Source of the DNA: Christiangramia sp.
Lineage (GTDB): Bacteria > Bacteroidota > Bacteroidia > Flavobacteriales > Flavobacteriaceae
DNA length: 9,096 nucleotides
Direction: 5' to 3'
Assembly (NCBI GenBank): GCA_024644145.1
Contig: JAHELO010000046.1
Coordinates: 1 to 9,096 of the forward strand
Below are positions 1 through 6,722 of the stretch, one piece after another; the stretch's first letter is position 1; every line of letters starts with the position of its first letter. The notes beneath the pieces were generated by a model. The model was not told the DNA's origin. It did not search any database and saw only the letters and a program-made list of their open reading frames with translations. The translations under genes and the position numbers were made by a program.

Positions 1-151
1 CGCTCCTTACCAAAAGAACGCTTATCCCATTCTCATTAAGATAATCCTTAAGTTGTTCCTGGGCTACTTTTTTTATTATGACTTCAAAACCAGCTTTCTT
101 AAGAGCTTCAGCACCGCTCTGCGAAATGCCATCATTTGCTAATACTTTCAT
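1..151 (-). CDS. serA: D-3-phosphoglycerate dehydrogenase, N-terminal fragment (runs off the window)
   Basis: Only the first 50 codons are visible, read leftward from an ATG at 149-151, and the frame is open to the window edge. The peptide begins MKVLANDGISQSGAEALKKA and reaches a VLLVRS segment. This matches the N-terminal beta-alpha-beta start of the D-2-hydroxyacid dehydrogenase family in the form common for flavobacterial SerA. SerA oxidises 3-phosphoglycerate to 3-phosphohydroxypyruvate with NAD+, the first step of serine synthesis, in the cytoplasm. The start lies 26 bases after the serC stop with no terminator between, so the two are very probably cotranscribed. The NAD-binding and catalytic residues are outside the window, so the substrate is inferred partly from the serC neighbour. 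Another 2-hydroxyacid dehydrogenase is the alternative. Confidence 0.85.
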   Translation of the reverse strand, partial: MKVLANDGISQSGAEALKKAGFEVIIKKVAQEQLKDYLNENGISVLLVRS

Positions 152-177
152 TTTATAAAATGATCTATATAAATTTA

Positions 178-1242
178 TTATACTTTTTTCTCTAGTTCCT
201 GCATGAGATCTACTACCACCTCCACACTTTCAAGACTAAGGGCGTTATACATAGATGCACGGTAACCTCCCACGCTCCTGTGGCCATTTAAACCATTCAC
301 GCCGGCATCTTTCCACATTTTATCAAAAACTTCCTTGTGCTTCTCATTGGTAAGATTAAAGGTAGCATTCATGGCAGAACGGTCCTCCTTAGCTGCAAAA
401 CCTTTGAATAAAGGATTCCGGTCTATCTCGTTATACAGAATTTCAGCCTTTTTATTATTGCGTTCTTCCATTGCCCTGACGCCTCCATTTGCTTTTATCC
501 ATCTTAGGGTTAGCAATGAAACATATACTGCGTATACCGATGGAGTATTAAACATACTGTCTTTGCTAATATGAGTCGCGTAATCCATCATAGAAGGTAT
601 CTCCCGAGAAACTTTACCAAGAATTTCTTCCTGAATGATTACCAAGGTGGTGCCGGCAGGACCCATATTTTTTTGTGCTCCGGCATAGATAAGATCAAAT
701 TTTGAAAAATCCATTTCCCTGGAGAAAATATCGCTACTCATATCACATACGAGAGGTTTCGAGACCGATGGAAATTCCTTGATCTGGGTGCCAAAAATGG
801 TATTATTACTGGTGCAGTGAAAATAATCTGCATCCTGGGGTATAGAATATGATTTAGGTATATAGCTGAAATTCTTATCTTTAGAGGTAGCAACCTCAAC
901 TACTTCTCCAAATAATTTTGCTTCCTTGATCGCTTTAGAAGACCAGGTGCCAGTATTAAGATAAGCCGCCTTCTTTTCCAGAAGGTTATAAGCTACCATT
1001 AAAAACTGTGTACTGGCCCCTCCCTGTAAAAAGAGAGCCTTATAACCTTTATCTTTTAATCCAAGCAAATCCAGAGCCAGCATTCGAGCTTCTTCCATTA
1101 CAGACACAAAATCTGCGCTGCGGTGTGAAATTTCGAGAATTGATAAGCCAGAATTATTAAAATCTAAAATCGCCTGGGAAGCTTCTTTAAAAACCTCCTG
1201 AGGCAGGATACATGGACCTGCGCTGAAATTGTGCTTTTTCAT
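178..1242 (-). CDS. serC: Phosphoserine aminotransferase (3-phosphoserine/phosphohydroxythreonine transaminase)
   Basis: This 354-residue PLP enzyme of aminotransferase class V converts 3-phosphohydroxypyruvate and glutamate to phosphoserine and 2-oxoglutarate. SerC (PdxF) also serves vitamin B6 synthesis in many bacteria. Visible hallmarks are the HNFSAGP start (4-10), the HRS motif (40-42), the cofactor-phosphate loop GGAS (74-77), the PLP lysine K191 in [12 protein letters not shown], and the substrate-binding [10 protein letters not shown] (321-330). Length is normal and the protein looks intact. It sits 69 bases downstream of the acyl-CoA reductase gene and 26 bases upstream of serA on the same strand. 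A separate promoter in the 69-base gap is possible, because CATCTTTGC near 1260-1270 (read leftward) is one base off a Bacteroidota -7 element. No matching -33 element was seen. Phosphoserine phosphatase is not in the window. Confidence 0.97.
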   Translation of the reverse strand: MKKHNFSAGPCILPQEVFKEASQAILDFNNSGLSILEISHRSADFVSVMEEARMLALDLLGLKDKGYKALFLQGGASTQFLMVAYNLLEKKAAYLNTGTWSSKAIKEAKLFGEVVEVATSKDKNFSYIPKSYSIPQDADYFHCTSNNTIFGTQIKEFPSVSKPLVCDMSSDIFSREMDFSKFDLIYAGAQKNMGPAGTTLVIIQEEILGKVSREIPSMMDYATHISKDSMFNTPSVYAVYVSLLTLRWIKANGGVRAMEERNNKKAEILYNEIDRNPLFKGFAAKEDRSAMNATFNLTNEKHKEVFDKMWKDAGVNGLNGHRSVGGYRASMYNALSLESVEVVVDLMQELEKKV

Positions 1243-1311
1243 AAATTTTGTAGTTGATTAAAGCAAAGATGCCAATTTTTAAAAGGATTTGCTGTTAGGA
1301 AAATTATAAGA

Positions 1312-2370
1312 TTAAAGCTTCGAAAGGAACTCTATGGTATCTATATTATCGGCATAATCCCATAACTGAGGTTTTTGAGTTTGCCCAAATTTCACCTCAT
1401 TCTTACTGGATCTGTTACTGACTATACATTGAATCTTTTCAGCATTTTCCTCCAGGATTTCTTCCAGTTCAGATTCATCCCTGTAAGTCTCATAGAAAAC
1501 AGAGGCAATGGGGGAGCCGAAACTCTTATCTTCTTTTAATATAAGAAAACCATTATCCAGTAATTTAAATTCACTCATGAGATAAACAGCTTTGTTATAA
1601 TCATAATTATTAGCGTATTTATCCTGGTTTATAATAGGGTTCCATTTATACATGGCCTTGAAAAAAGAATCGAAATCGTAATCTTCGGGAACATATAGTT
1701 TTGATACATTTCTACAGCCCAGACCATAATACCTAAATATATCTTCACTAAGATTTTCAAGATCTTCCCTGCTTTCATTACCAGTAATAACTGCTATAGA
1801 ATTCCTGTTTTTCCGTATTATGCTAGGTTTATCTTTGAAATAATATTCAAAATATCTCGCTGTATTATTACTGCCAGTGGCTATTACGGCATCAAATCCC
1901 TGTAAATTATCTTTAGTAAATTGTATGCGTTCTTCATATCTGGCATCAAGAAATATCAGATATTCTGCTATAACAGGCAGCAATTGCTGGTCACTGGAAG
2001 ATTGTTTAATTAAAACTTTATGCCCGGCGACTAAAACCGAAATGAAATCGTGGAAACCTACCAGTGGGATATTACCTGCCATTACGATTCCAATGGTTTT
2101 TCCTCCGCTTTTAGAAAGATCATATTCGTCCAGCCATAATTTTAAATTATGCTGCGTTAATGCTTTGCTCCATTGCTGAAGGGAATAGATAATGTTTTCA
2201 CGGTTGAACCAGCCATTATAGTGAATCGATGAATCTATTTTTTCGTTGAATCTATCAAAGAACCTGTCGTTACCAGGTAAATTTTTAGCTTTTACAGAAT
2301 CTGTCACCTGGAATTGCCCCAGGAATTTCCCTAAGCTTATAAGATGTGCTTTATGATCGTCGATTGTCAT
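1312..2370 (-). CDS. LuxC-family acyl-CoA reductase
   Basis: This 352-residue protein resembles the LuxC/acyl-CoA reductase family (PF05893), relatives of aldehyde dehydrogenases that reduce an acyl thioester to an aldehyde with NADPH. Motifs seen are GIVMAGNIPLVGFHD (94-108, nucleotide-binding region), ATGSNNTARYFEYYF (164-178), and GLGCRNVSKLYVP (216-228) with the likely nucleophile C219. Length is slightly below LuxC proper, which is near 480, but usual for the Bacteroidota form. No LuxD, LuxE or luciferase genes are nearby, so light production is not suggested, and the physiological acyl substrate is unknown. It heads a leftward run with serC and serA and is divergent from a ferredoxin gene across 141 bases. 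No consensus promoter for this strand was found in that gap. Family assignment is firm; the reaction in this organism is inferred. Confidence 0.88.
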   Translation of the reverse strand: MTIDDHKAHLISLGKFLGQFQVTDSVKAKNLPGNDRFFDRFNEKIDSSIHYNGWFNRENIIYSLQQWSKALTQHNLKLWLDEYDLSKSGGKTIGIVMAGNIPLVGFHDFISVLVAGHKVLIKQSSSDQQLLPVIAEYLIFLDARYEERIQFTKDNLQGFDAVIATGSNNTARYFEYYFKDKPSIIRKNRNSIAVITGNESREDLENLSEDIFRYYGLGCRNVSKLYVPEDYDFDSFFKAMYKWNPIINQDKYANNYDYNKAVYLMSEFKLLDNGFLILKEDKSFGSPIASVFYETYRDESELEEILEENAEKIQCIVSNRSSKNEVKFGQTQKPQLWDYADNIDTIEFLSKL

Positions 2371-2377
2371 CGTCTTT

Positions 2378-2409
2378 TTTGGTTATGAATGTGGCCTATG
2401 TTAAATTTG
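2378..2409 (+). promoter_or_regulatory. Candidate Bacteroidota promoter for the ferredoxin gene
   Basis: TTTG at 2378-2381 is followed after 20 bases by TAAATTTG at 2402-2409. This is an exact match to the Bacteroidota primary sigma factor pattern of TTTG near -33 and TAnnTTTG near -7. It lies in the divergent gap between the acyl-CoA reductase and ferredoxin genes and points toward the ferredoxin, which would give a leader of roughly 95 bases. A weaker TAAATTTA at about 2486-2493 sits closer to the start. AT-rich DNA gives chance matches, so this is a candidate only. No comparable element was found for the leftward gene. Confidence 0.45.
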
Positions 2410-2511
2410 TGCAGCGAAATTAAAGTTTCCGCAGCTTAAAACCATAAATATTCCTAAAAGCTACCGGTCTTTTTTCGTTCAGTTTTTAAATTTACAAATA
2501 AAAGAAGAGCT

Positions 2512-2865
2512 ATGGCAATTGTAATAACCGATGAATGCATTAACTGCGGGGCCTGCGAACCGGAATGCCCGAACACTGCGATCTATGAAGGCGCAGATGA
2601 CTGGAGATATGCAGACGGGACAGATCTTGAAGGGGATGTGGTACTTCCTAATGGTAGAGAAGCCGACGCTAATGAAGCTCAGGAACCTATAAGCGATGAG
2701 ATATATTATATAGTACCTGATAAATGTACTGAGTGTAAAGGGTTTCATGAAGAGCCTCAGTGTGCTGCAGTATGTCCTGTAGACTGTTGTGTTCCAGATG
2801 ATGAACATGTAGAAAGCGACGAAGAGCTACTGGCTAAACAGCGCTTTATGCATCATGATGATTAA
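2512..2865 (+). CDS. 2[4Fe-4S] ferredoxin, Alv-like with long insertion
   Basis: This 117-residue, very acidic soluble electron carrier has two iron-sulfur motifs. The first is C9-x2-C12-x2-C15-x3-C19-P. The second is C72-x2-C75-x8-C84-x3-C88-P, whose eight-residue spacing between the second and third cysteines is the signature of Allochromatium vinosum-type ferredoxins. By family precedent, the fourth cysteine of each motif ligates the opposite cluster. Two further cysteines, C92 and C93, follow. The motifs are separated by about 52 residues, much more than in compact ferredoxins of about 80 residues. The insert is rich in Asp and Glu. The ATG follows the purine-rich AAAAGAAGAGCT. The gene is monocistronic, bounded by a promoter candidate and a strong terminator, and divergent from the acyl-CoA reductase. 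Its electron partners are not shown by the sequence. Confidence 0.95.
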   Translation: MAIVITDECINCGACEPECPNTAIYEGADDWRYADGTDLEGDVVLPNGREADANEAQEPISDEIYYIVPDKCTECKGFHEEPQCAAVCPVDCCVPDDEHVESDEELLAKQRFMHHDD

Positions 2866-2889
2866 ATGATTCATGTAATAAATCAAAAT

Positions 2890-2917
2890 CCCGGTTTCTA
2901 GAAATCGGGTTTTTTTT
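2890..2917 (+). terminator. Intrinsic terminator of the ferredoxin gene
   Basis: CCCGGTTTC and GAAATCGGG form an almost perfect stem of eight to nine pairs with one G-T wobble around a TA/CTAG loop. It is followed directly by eight T residues. It begins 24 bases after the ferredoxin stop codon. Confidence 0.9.
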
Positions 2918-2950
2918 ATATCGAAAATTTTGAGGCATATCGAAAATTTT
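2918..2950. repeat. 14-base direct repeat, two copies
   Basis: ATATCGAAAATTTT occurs at 2918-2931 and again at 2937-2950, a 19-base period, just after the T run of the terminator. Each copy contains the partly palindromic core AAAATTTT. It could be a local duplication or a paired binding site. Nothing else in the window supports either role. Confidence 0.6.
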
Positions 2951-3180
2951 AAATAGGTCTAATATTCTCATTATAAATTATTTATAAATAGCTCAACTCG
3001 ATTAGTAGTAATTATAGGCTGTAATTCCTCAAGATTTTAAGGAAGGAATAAAAAAAATTATAAATTAGGCCTGCCTTTCAGGACCTTTATTATTCAAATG
3101 GTCTTGCAAGGAAATTGAAAGGTAAAATATAAGCCAGCTTTTAGTAAAATTTTAGTTGGATATGAATTATGGCTAATTCA

Positions 3181-3214
3181 AAATTAAAAACCCCCGCTTT
3201 AAGGCGAGGGTTTT
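3181..3214 (-). terminator. Intrinsic terminator after the exported two-domain protein gene (possibly bidirectional)
   Basis: AAAACCCCCGC at 3187-3197 pairs with GCGAGGGTTTT at 3204-3214, with one C-A mismatch and a six-base loop. Read leftward, the hairpin is followed by TTTTTAATTT and starts only a few bases beyond the stop codon at 3221. On the other strand a T-rich tract also follows, so it could stop transcription from both sides, as expected between convergent genes. Confidence 0.85.
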
Positions 3215-3220
3215 ATTTTT

Positions 3221-4501
3221 TTAGTTATCGTTGATTTTCCGCTTTATTTTATCGATCGCATTTTGAATGGATTTCTCAGGTTCAATAATATTATTGCTTC
3301 CCCAGAATTCGGCATCAGCAAAGCCAGAAACATCATCTACCATTACAATATTGGGGTTAATAAGATCTGTAGACTTTCTCCAGTCGTTACTTACGTATTC
3401 CTGCCAGTCTGTTACTACCATCTCACTATTGATCTTATATTTTGAATTAAAGATCTTTCGTTTCCAGTTGACCACGTATTCCATCTGAGCCTTTCCATAA
3501 GCATAGTGCCACTTACCATCTTTCTGAGCATAATCTACCTGATAATTCAACTCTGTGGGATATACTTTCGCACCACTTGGTTTTTTTTTCACGAACATGG
3601 CCGCTGCAGCATTCCTGTCATCTACATTCAGGCTGTAATCTGCTTTAACGAGCGTGGAAGTTTCAGCATCGATGAATAATTGTCCGTAATACCAGGGATC
3701 AGATTTATCCATTTCCTTGAAATTAACCACATAGGTATACCGGTCATTGATCTTTGCAGGGTCATCAAAGGTAAATTTGTAACTATCCAGCATCTCCGGT
3801 CTTAGAACATATTCTGTATACTTCATCATATCCAGATATAAGGCATTGAATGGGCCTCCACGAAGTTTAAGAGCTATGGTGTCCAGTTTGTTATAATCTG
3901 TGCTTTTGCGTGCTTTATAGAGTGATACAAGATCTCTTTTCGAGGAATTATACGGGCTTTTAGAAATTTTCACCACGGCTTCAGATAAACTTACGTTACT
4001 CCAGCCTTTTTTAATGGTTTCCCGGTAAAAAGAGGTCATTAGACTTTGAGAGGTCAAATAATTATCATCCTTTTTCGCGAGCATTTCCCTAACGAGCAAT
4101 TTTGGATTCGTTGCCTTATACAGGCTGATTTCAGATAATTCCTCAACCGTTTCGTTTAGTTCAATTCTTGTGTTTGCACTTTTGAAATAGGAGAGAGGCA
4201 GCGTTTTGCTCTGGAAACCCAGTACAGAGATGCTCACCGTAGCATCTGTAAGGTCCTCTGGTACCTTTAGTGAAAATTCACCATCGGCGTTGGTAATAGT
4301 GGAAATATTACTATTACTAAGGGCAAGATAAGCCGAAGAGATAGGCTTACCATTCTGGGCATTCACCACTTTCCCTTTATATTCCACATATTTTATATCT
4401 GAGGGTTGAAAACCGAAGCTCTCTACGGTAACAAACAGAAAACTGAAGATTAATATCAGGATTTGGGTTTTGCCATTTAAATATGTTATAAATTCTTTCA
4501 T
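3221..4501 (-). CDS. Exported carboxypeptidase-like regulatory domain protein
   Basis: This 426-residue protein has a signal peptide: charged start, then the hydrophobic run ILILIFSFLFVTV at 14-26, with cleavage near 30. Residues about 40-118 form a carboxypeptidase-regulatory-like domain (GKVVNAQNGKPISSAYL, NADGEFSLKVP, ISVLGFQSKTL), a small beta sandwich common at the N-terminus of Bacteroidota exported and TonB-dependent proteins. The rest (about 130-400) is not a TonB barrel. Its strand pattern, such as YYGQLFIDAETSTLVKADYSL, suggests a lipoprotein-carrier (LolA/LolB-like) or DUF-type fold, which is inference only. The C-terminus carries FWGSNNIIEPEKSIQ (399-413). There is no lipobox cysteine, so a periplasmic or outer-membrane-associated location is likely. 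It is monocistronic, divergent from the methyltransferase across 160 bases of AT-rich DNA with no clear promoter. Function unknown. Confidence 0.85.
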   Translation of the reverse strand: MKEFITYLNGKTQILILIFSFLFVTVESFGFQPSDIKYVEYKGKVVNAQNGKPISSAYLALSNSNISTITNADGEFSLKVPEDLTDATVSISVLGFQSKTLPLSYFKSANTRIELNETVEELSEISLYKATNPKLLVREMLAKKDDNYLTSQSLMTSFYRETIKKGWSNVSLSEAVVKISKSPYNSSKRDLVSLYKARKSTDYNKLDTIALKLRGGPFNALYLDMMKYTEYVLRPEMLDSYKFTFDDPAKINDRYTYVVNFKEMDKSDPWYYGQLFIDAETSTLVKADYSLNVDDRNAAAAMFVKKKPSGAKVYPTELNYQVDYAQKDGKWHYAYGKAQMEYVVNWKRKIFNSKYKINSEMVVTDWQEYVSNDWRKSTDLINPNIVMVDDVSGFADAEFWGSNNIIEPEKSIQNAIDKIKRKINDN

Positions 4502-4661
4502 GACAGAAATGTATTGAGTTTATTAAACTTATATAATATAATGAATTTAATCGATAAAATGATGTGAATCAGTTTATTAATGAAGTGAATAACTGCCGAA
4601 TATTCATATAAATACAGCTTTATTGAATTTTTTTGCATTTTTGTTTTATAAATGATAATGA

Positions 4662-5405
4662 TTGAAAGATAATTTTTCAGCTAATTCAGAAAAATATCAG
4701 AGGTACAGGCCCGCATATCCAGACAAGGTTTATAAGTTAATTTTTCAGTATATAAAACAATTTGATCTGGCCTGGGATTGCGGGACTGGCAATGGCCAGG
4801 TTGCAGGAGAACTTGCTAAAACCTTCTGCAAAGTTGAAGCGACAGATATCAGTGAAAACCAATTAAAAAATGCAGTGCAACGGGAGAATATAAATTATTC
4901 CCTAATGCCTGCAGAAAAGACTTCTTTTCATTCAAATGTATTCGATCTTATCATTAGTGCCCAGGCTATTCATTGGTTTAATTTTTCCAGATTTTACGCT
5001 GAAGTGAACCGCTGTCTTAAACCCGACGGATTGATTGTAATTCTGGGTTATGGTCTATTTCGCAGTACTCCTGAAGTCAATAATGTGATTAACAGATTGT
5101 ATAAAAATATACTTGGTATTTATTGGGATGCTGAAAGAAAATACCTGGATGAGAATTATAAAACCATTCCATTTCCTTTTGAGGAAATTGACACTCCAGA
5201 CCTGGTTCAGGAATATATATGGAAGGCAGATCACCTTTTAGGTTACCTAAGAACCTGGTCTGCTGTAAAACATTATCAGGATAAGCACCAAAAAGATCCG
5301 GTTACTCTTGTTGAGTCTGAACTTCGTAAAGCATTCGGAACCAGAAATAAGGTTGTTTTTCCTATCCTTTTCAGAATGGGGAATAAATGGAAGGCTGATC
5401 AATAA
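4662..5405 (+). CDS. Class I SAM-dependent methyltransferase (Methyltransf_11/25 type), TTG start
   Basis: This 247-residue cytoplasmic enzyme has a Rossmann methyltransferase core. Motif I is WDCGTGNGQVAGELA (38-52). The acidic residue that binds the SAM ribose is D62 in VEATDIS. The motif IV region is VFDLIISAQAIHWFNF (93-108), followed by RCLKPDGLIVILGYG (117-131). The QAIHWF signature is typical of the group that includes trans-aconitate methyltransferase-like and yeast Tmt1/Crg1-like enzymes, but the substrate cannot be read from sequence. The start must be TTG at 4662, because TGA occupies the preceding codon (4659-4661), and the MKDNFS opening with the RYRPAYP motif (14-20) is usual for the family. 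An out-of-frame ATG overlaps it (see findings). There is no evident ribosome-binding site or consensus promoter. The next gene follows after 118 bases on the same strand. Confidence 0.9.
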   Translation: MKDNFSANSEKYQRYRPAYPDKVYKLIFQYIKQFDLAWDCGTGNGQVAGELAKTFCKVEATDISENQLKNAVQRENINYSLMPAEKTSFHSNVFDLIISAQAIHWFNFSRFYAEVNRCLKPDGLIVILGYGLFRSTPEVNNVINRLYKNILGIYWDAERKYLDENYKTIPFPFEEIDTPDLVQEYIWKADHLLGYLRTWSAVKHYQDKHQKDPVTLVESELRKAFGTRNKVVFPILFRMGNKWKADQ

Positions 5406-5523
5406 TTCCACAGTCTCTTCAATATTTCTTCTTCTAAAGTTTATTCAGCCTGGAAAATTTTTGCTGGCATGAAATATGCAGCCCGCTGGAGCGTTAACCA
5501 CGTTAGCTTAAAATGAAAAATCT

Positions 5524-6720
5524 ATGAAGCGAATCATTTTACTTATTACCACAATATTCGTGAGTCTTTCCTCTGCAGAAGCACAGATATACGCTGATAA
5601 TCAAAATGCGACGGTAACCGAACAGGTTCTAAAGGAATTAAACCGTGAACGATCATTGCTGAGCCAAAATCTCGAATTCAGAATAAAAGAGATAGATTCT
5701 AAAATCAACAACCTTGATGAAAGTATCAGGAACTCTAATTCTGCTTCAGAAAAAGTGGAAAAACTACTGGAAAGGGTAAAATTTCTGGAGCAAAGACAGG
5801 AAGAGATAGATAAGAATACGATAAGTGTTTATAAATATAATTATAGTTCTGCTGTACTAAATCTCGCTTCTATGGAGAGGGAGATAAAACCTTTAAATCT
5901 CTTTAATACTTCCAGGGAATTCTATACCACGCTTGATGCTGTAGGTAATCCTATGAATTATGAAGGCTACCAGGAATGGTTCGGAAAATTCAAGAAATAT
6001 ATCGCTGAAGAAAAAGCAGACGATGCCCGTCTGGAAGCATTAAATCATATGTTACAGGTAACGGGAGACCTGGCTAAAGGCACACCATTTACCGGAATGT
6101 TCGCCGGAAGTTTATTTGATGGAATTAGCCAGTTCATAGGATCTTTAAATCGCAGGGATAAGGAATTAAAGGAGCAGAGCATGAAAATGTTCAAATTAAC
6201 CACTTCTATCGCCCAGTTTACTCATGACAAGGATCTTATTGAAACCGAGTGGGAAGCGATCACTAAAAGCCTGAACGAGCTTAAGGAGCTACAAAATAAA
6301 GCGATGGAGGAAAACCTTGTAGAGATTCTGGATATTCAGAAGAAAGATTTTACCGAGAATTTCACAAATGAGACTGATGCTAAAAAGCGTACCCAATATA
6401 TTCTGGATATTTCTAAGATCGCGGAGAACAAGATCGCCGAAGAACGCAGAACAAACCCGGAAAACTGGAAGCAGGAATATCATGACCAAATGTTAATGGT
6501 GCAAAATTTAAAGATCAGGTTTGGTATGTTAACCTTCAGAATTCTGGAGAACCTTGATAAATATGAAAAACTGATTAATAAATACCAGGGCGATCCTTAT
6601 CTTAAGGATGAGATGAAAAATCTTAAACTGAAGCTTGACCTGGTAAGGAACAGTTTTGAGTCTACTTTTAATCCCCAGGAATATATCAAGGCTTCTAATG
6701 AGATGTATATCGTGGAATAA
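5524..6720 (+). CDS. Exported coiled-coil/helical protein of unknown function
   Basis: I do not recognise this 398-residue protein. It has a clear signal peptide: MKR, then a hydrophobic stretch at 4-15, with a likely cleavage site after AEA at 20. The mature part has no cysteine and is strongly helical: a charged coiled coil at about 31-100, a mixed segment at 101-165, then long charged helices at about 210-310 and 320-378. In the middle lies a glycine-rich, hydrophobic, nearly uncharged segment, GTPFTGMFAGSLFDGISQFI (186-205). The layout of long helices around a hydrophobic centre resembles alpha-helical pore-forming proteins, but also many structural periplasmic proteins. ATG at 5524 is favoured because the signal peptide begins there. 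It follows the methyltransferase gene by 118 bases and converges on the trehalose synthase gene with two bases between stops. Codon use looks like its neighbours. Confidence 0.85.
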   Translation: MKRIILLITTIFVSLSSAEAQIYADNQNATVTEQVLKELNRERSLLSQNLEFRIKEIDSKINNLDESIRNSNSASEKVEKLLERVKFLEQRQEEIDKNTISVYKYNYSSAVLNLASMEREIKPLNLFNTSREFYTTLDAVGNPMNYEGYQEWFGKFKKYIAEEKADDARLEALNHMLQVTGDLAKGTPFTGMFAGSLFDGISQFIGSLNRRDKELKEQSMKMFKLTTSIAQFTHDKDLIETEWEAITKSLNELKELQNKAMEENLVEILDIQKKDFTENFTNETDAKKRTQYILDISKIAENKIAEERRTNPENWKQEYHDQMLMVQNLKIRFGMLTFRILENLDKYEKLINKYQGDPYLKDEMKNLKLKLDLVRNSFESTFNPQEYIKASNEMYIVE

Positions 6721-6722
6721 GG

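Larger units (their letters stand above)
2866..3220. other. 355-base intergenic stretch between convergent genes
   Basis: This very AT-rich stretch contains the ferredoxin terminator at its left end, a 14-base direct repeat at 2918-2950, and the terminator of the leftward gene at its right end. Between about 3060 and 3125 is sequence that can fold in two competing ways (see findings). No open frame with convincing protein character, no tRNA and no known riboswitch was recognised. It may simply be decayed spacer. Confidence 0.6.

Noticed and set aside
1258..1275. CATCTTTGC as a -7 element of a separate serC promoter
   Set aside because: It is one base off consensus and has no TTG at a suitable distance upstream. 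It is mentioned in the serC entry but not called.
1877..2179. Open frame opposite the acyl-CoA reductase gene
   Set aside because: It is antisense to conserved motifs of the reductase, has no plausible leader, and its composition is that of a shadow frame. The same applies to open frames at 335-574, 3263-3488, 6289-6489 and 6939-7148.
2479..2808. Long open frame opposite the ferredoxin gene
   Set aside because: It lies antisense to a ferredoxin with all cluster cysteines in place. The peptide has no family character and would start inside the ferredoxin gene.
4502..4661. Promoters for the divergent pair in the 160-base AT-rich gap
   Set aside because: Only one-mismatch -7 candidates were found (CATTTTTG at 4636-4643 rightward, TAAGTTTA leftward), without correctly spaced -33 elements. 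AT richness makes such matches uninformative.
5463..5482. Seven-pair hairpin with one bulge (GCT-G-GCAT, loop GAAAT, ATGC-AGC) after the methyltransferase gene
   Set aside because: No T run follows it, so it is not a convincing terminator. The stem is short and broken, so chance is likely.
5491..5510. Direct repeat CGTTARC (CGTTAAC and CGTTAGC) ahead of the exported helical protein gene
   Set aside because: It is too short and imperfect to support as an operator.
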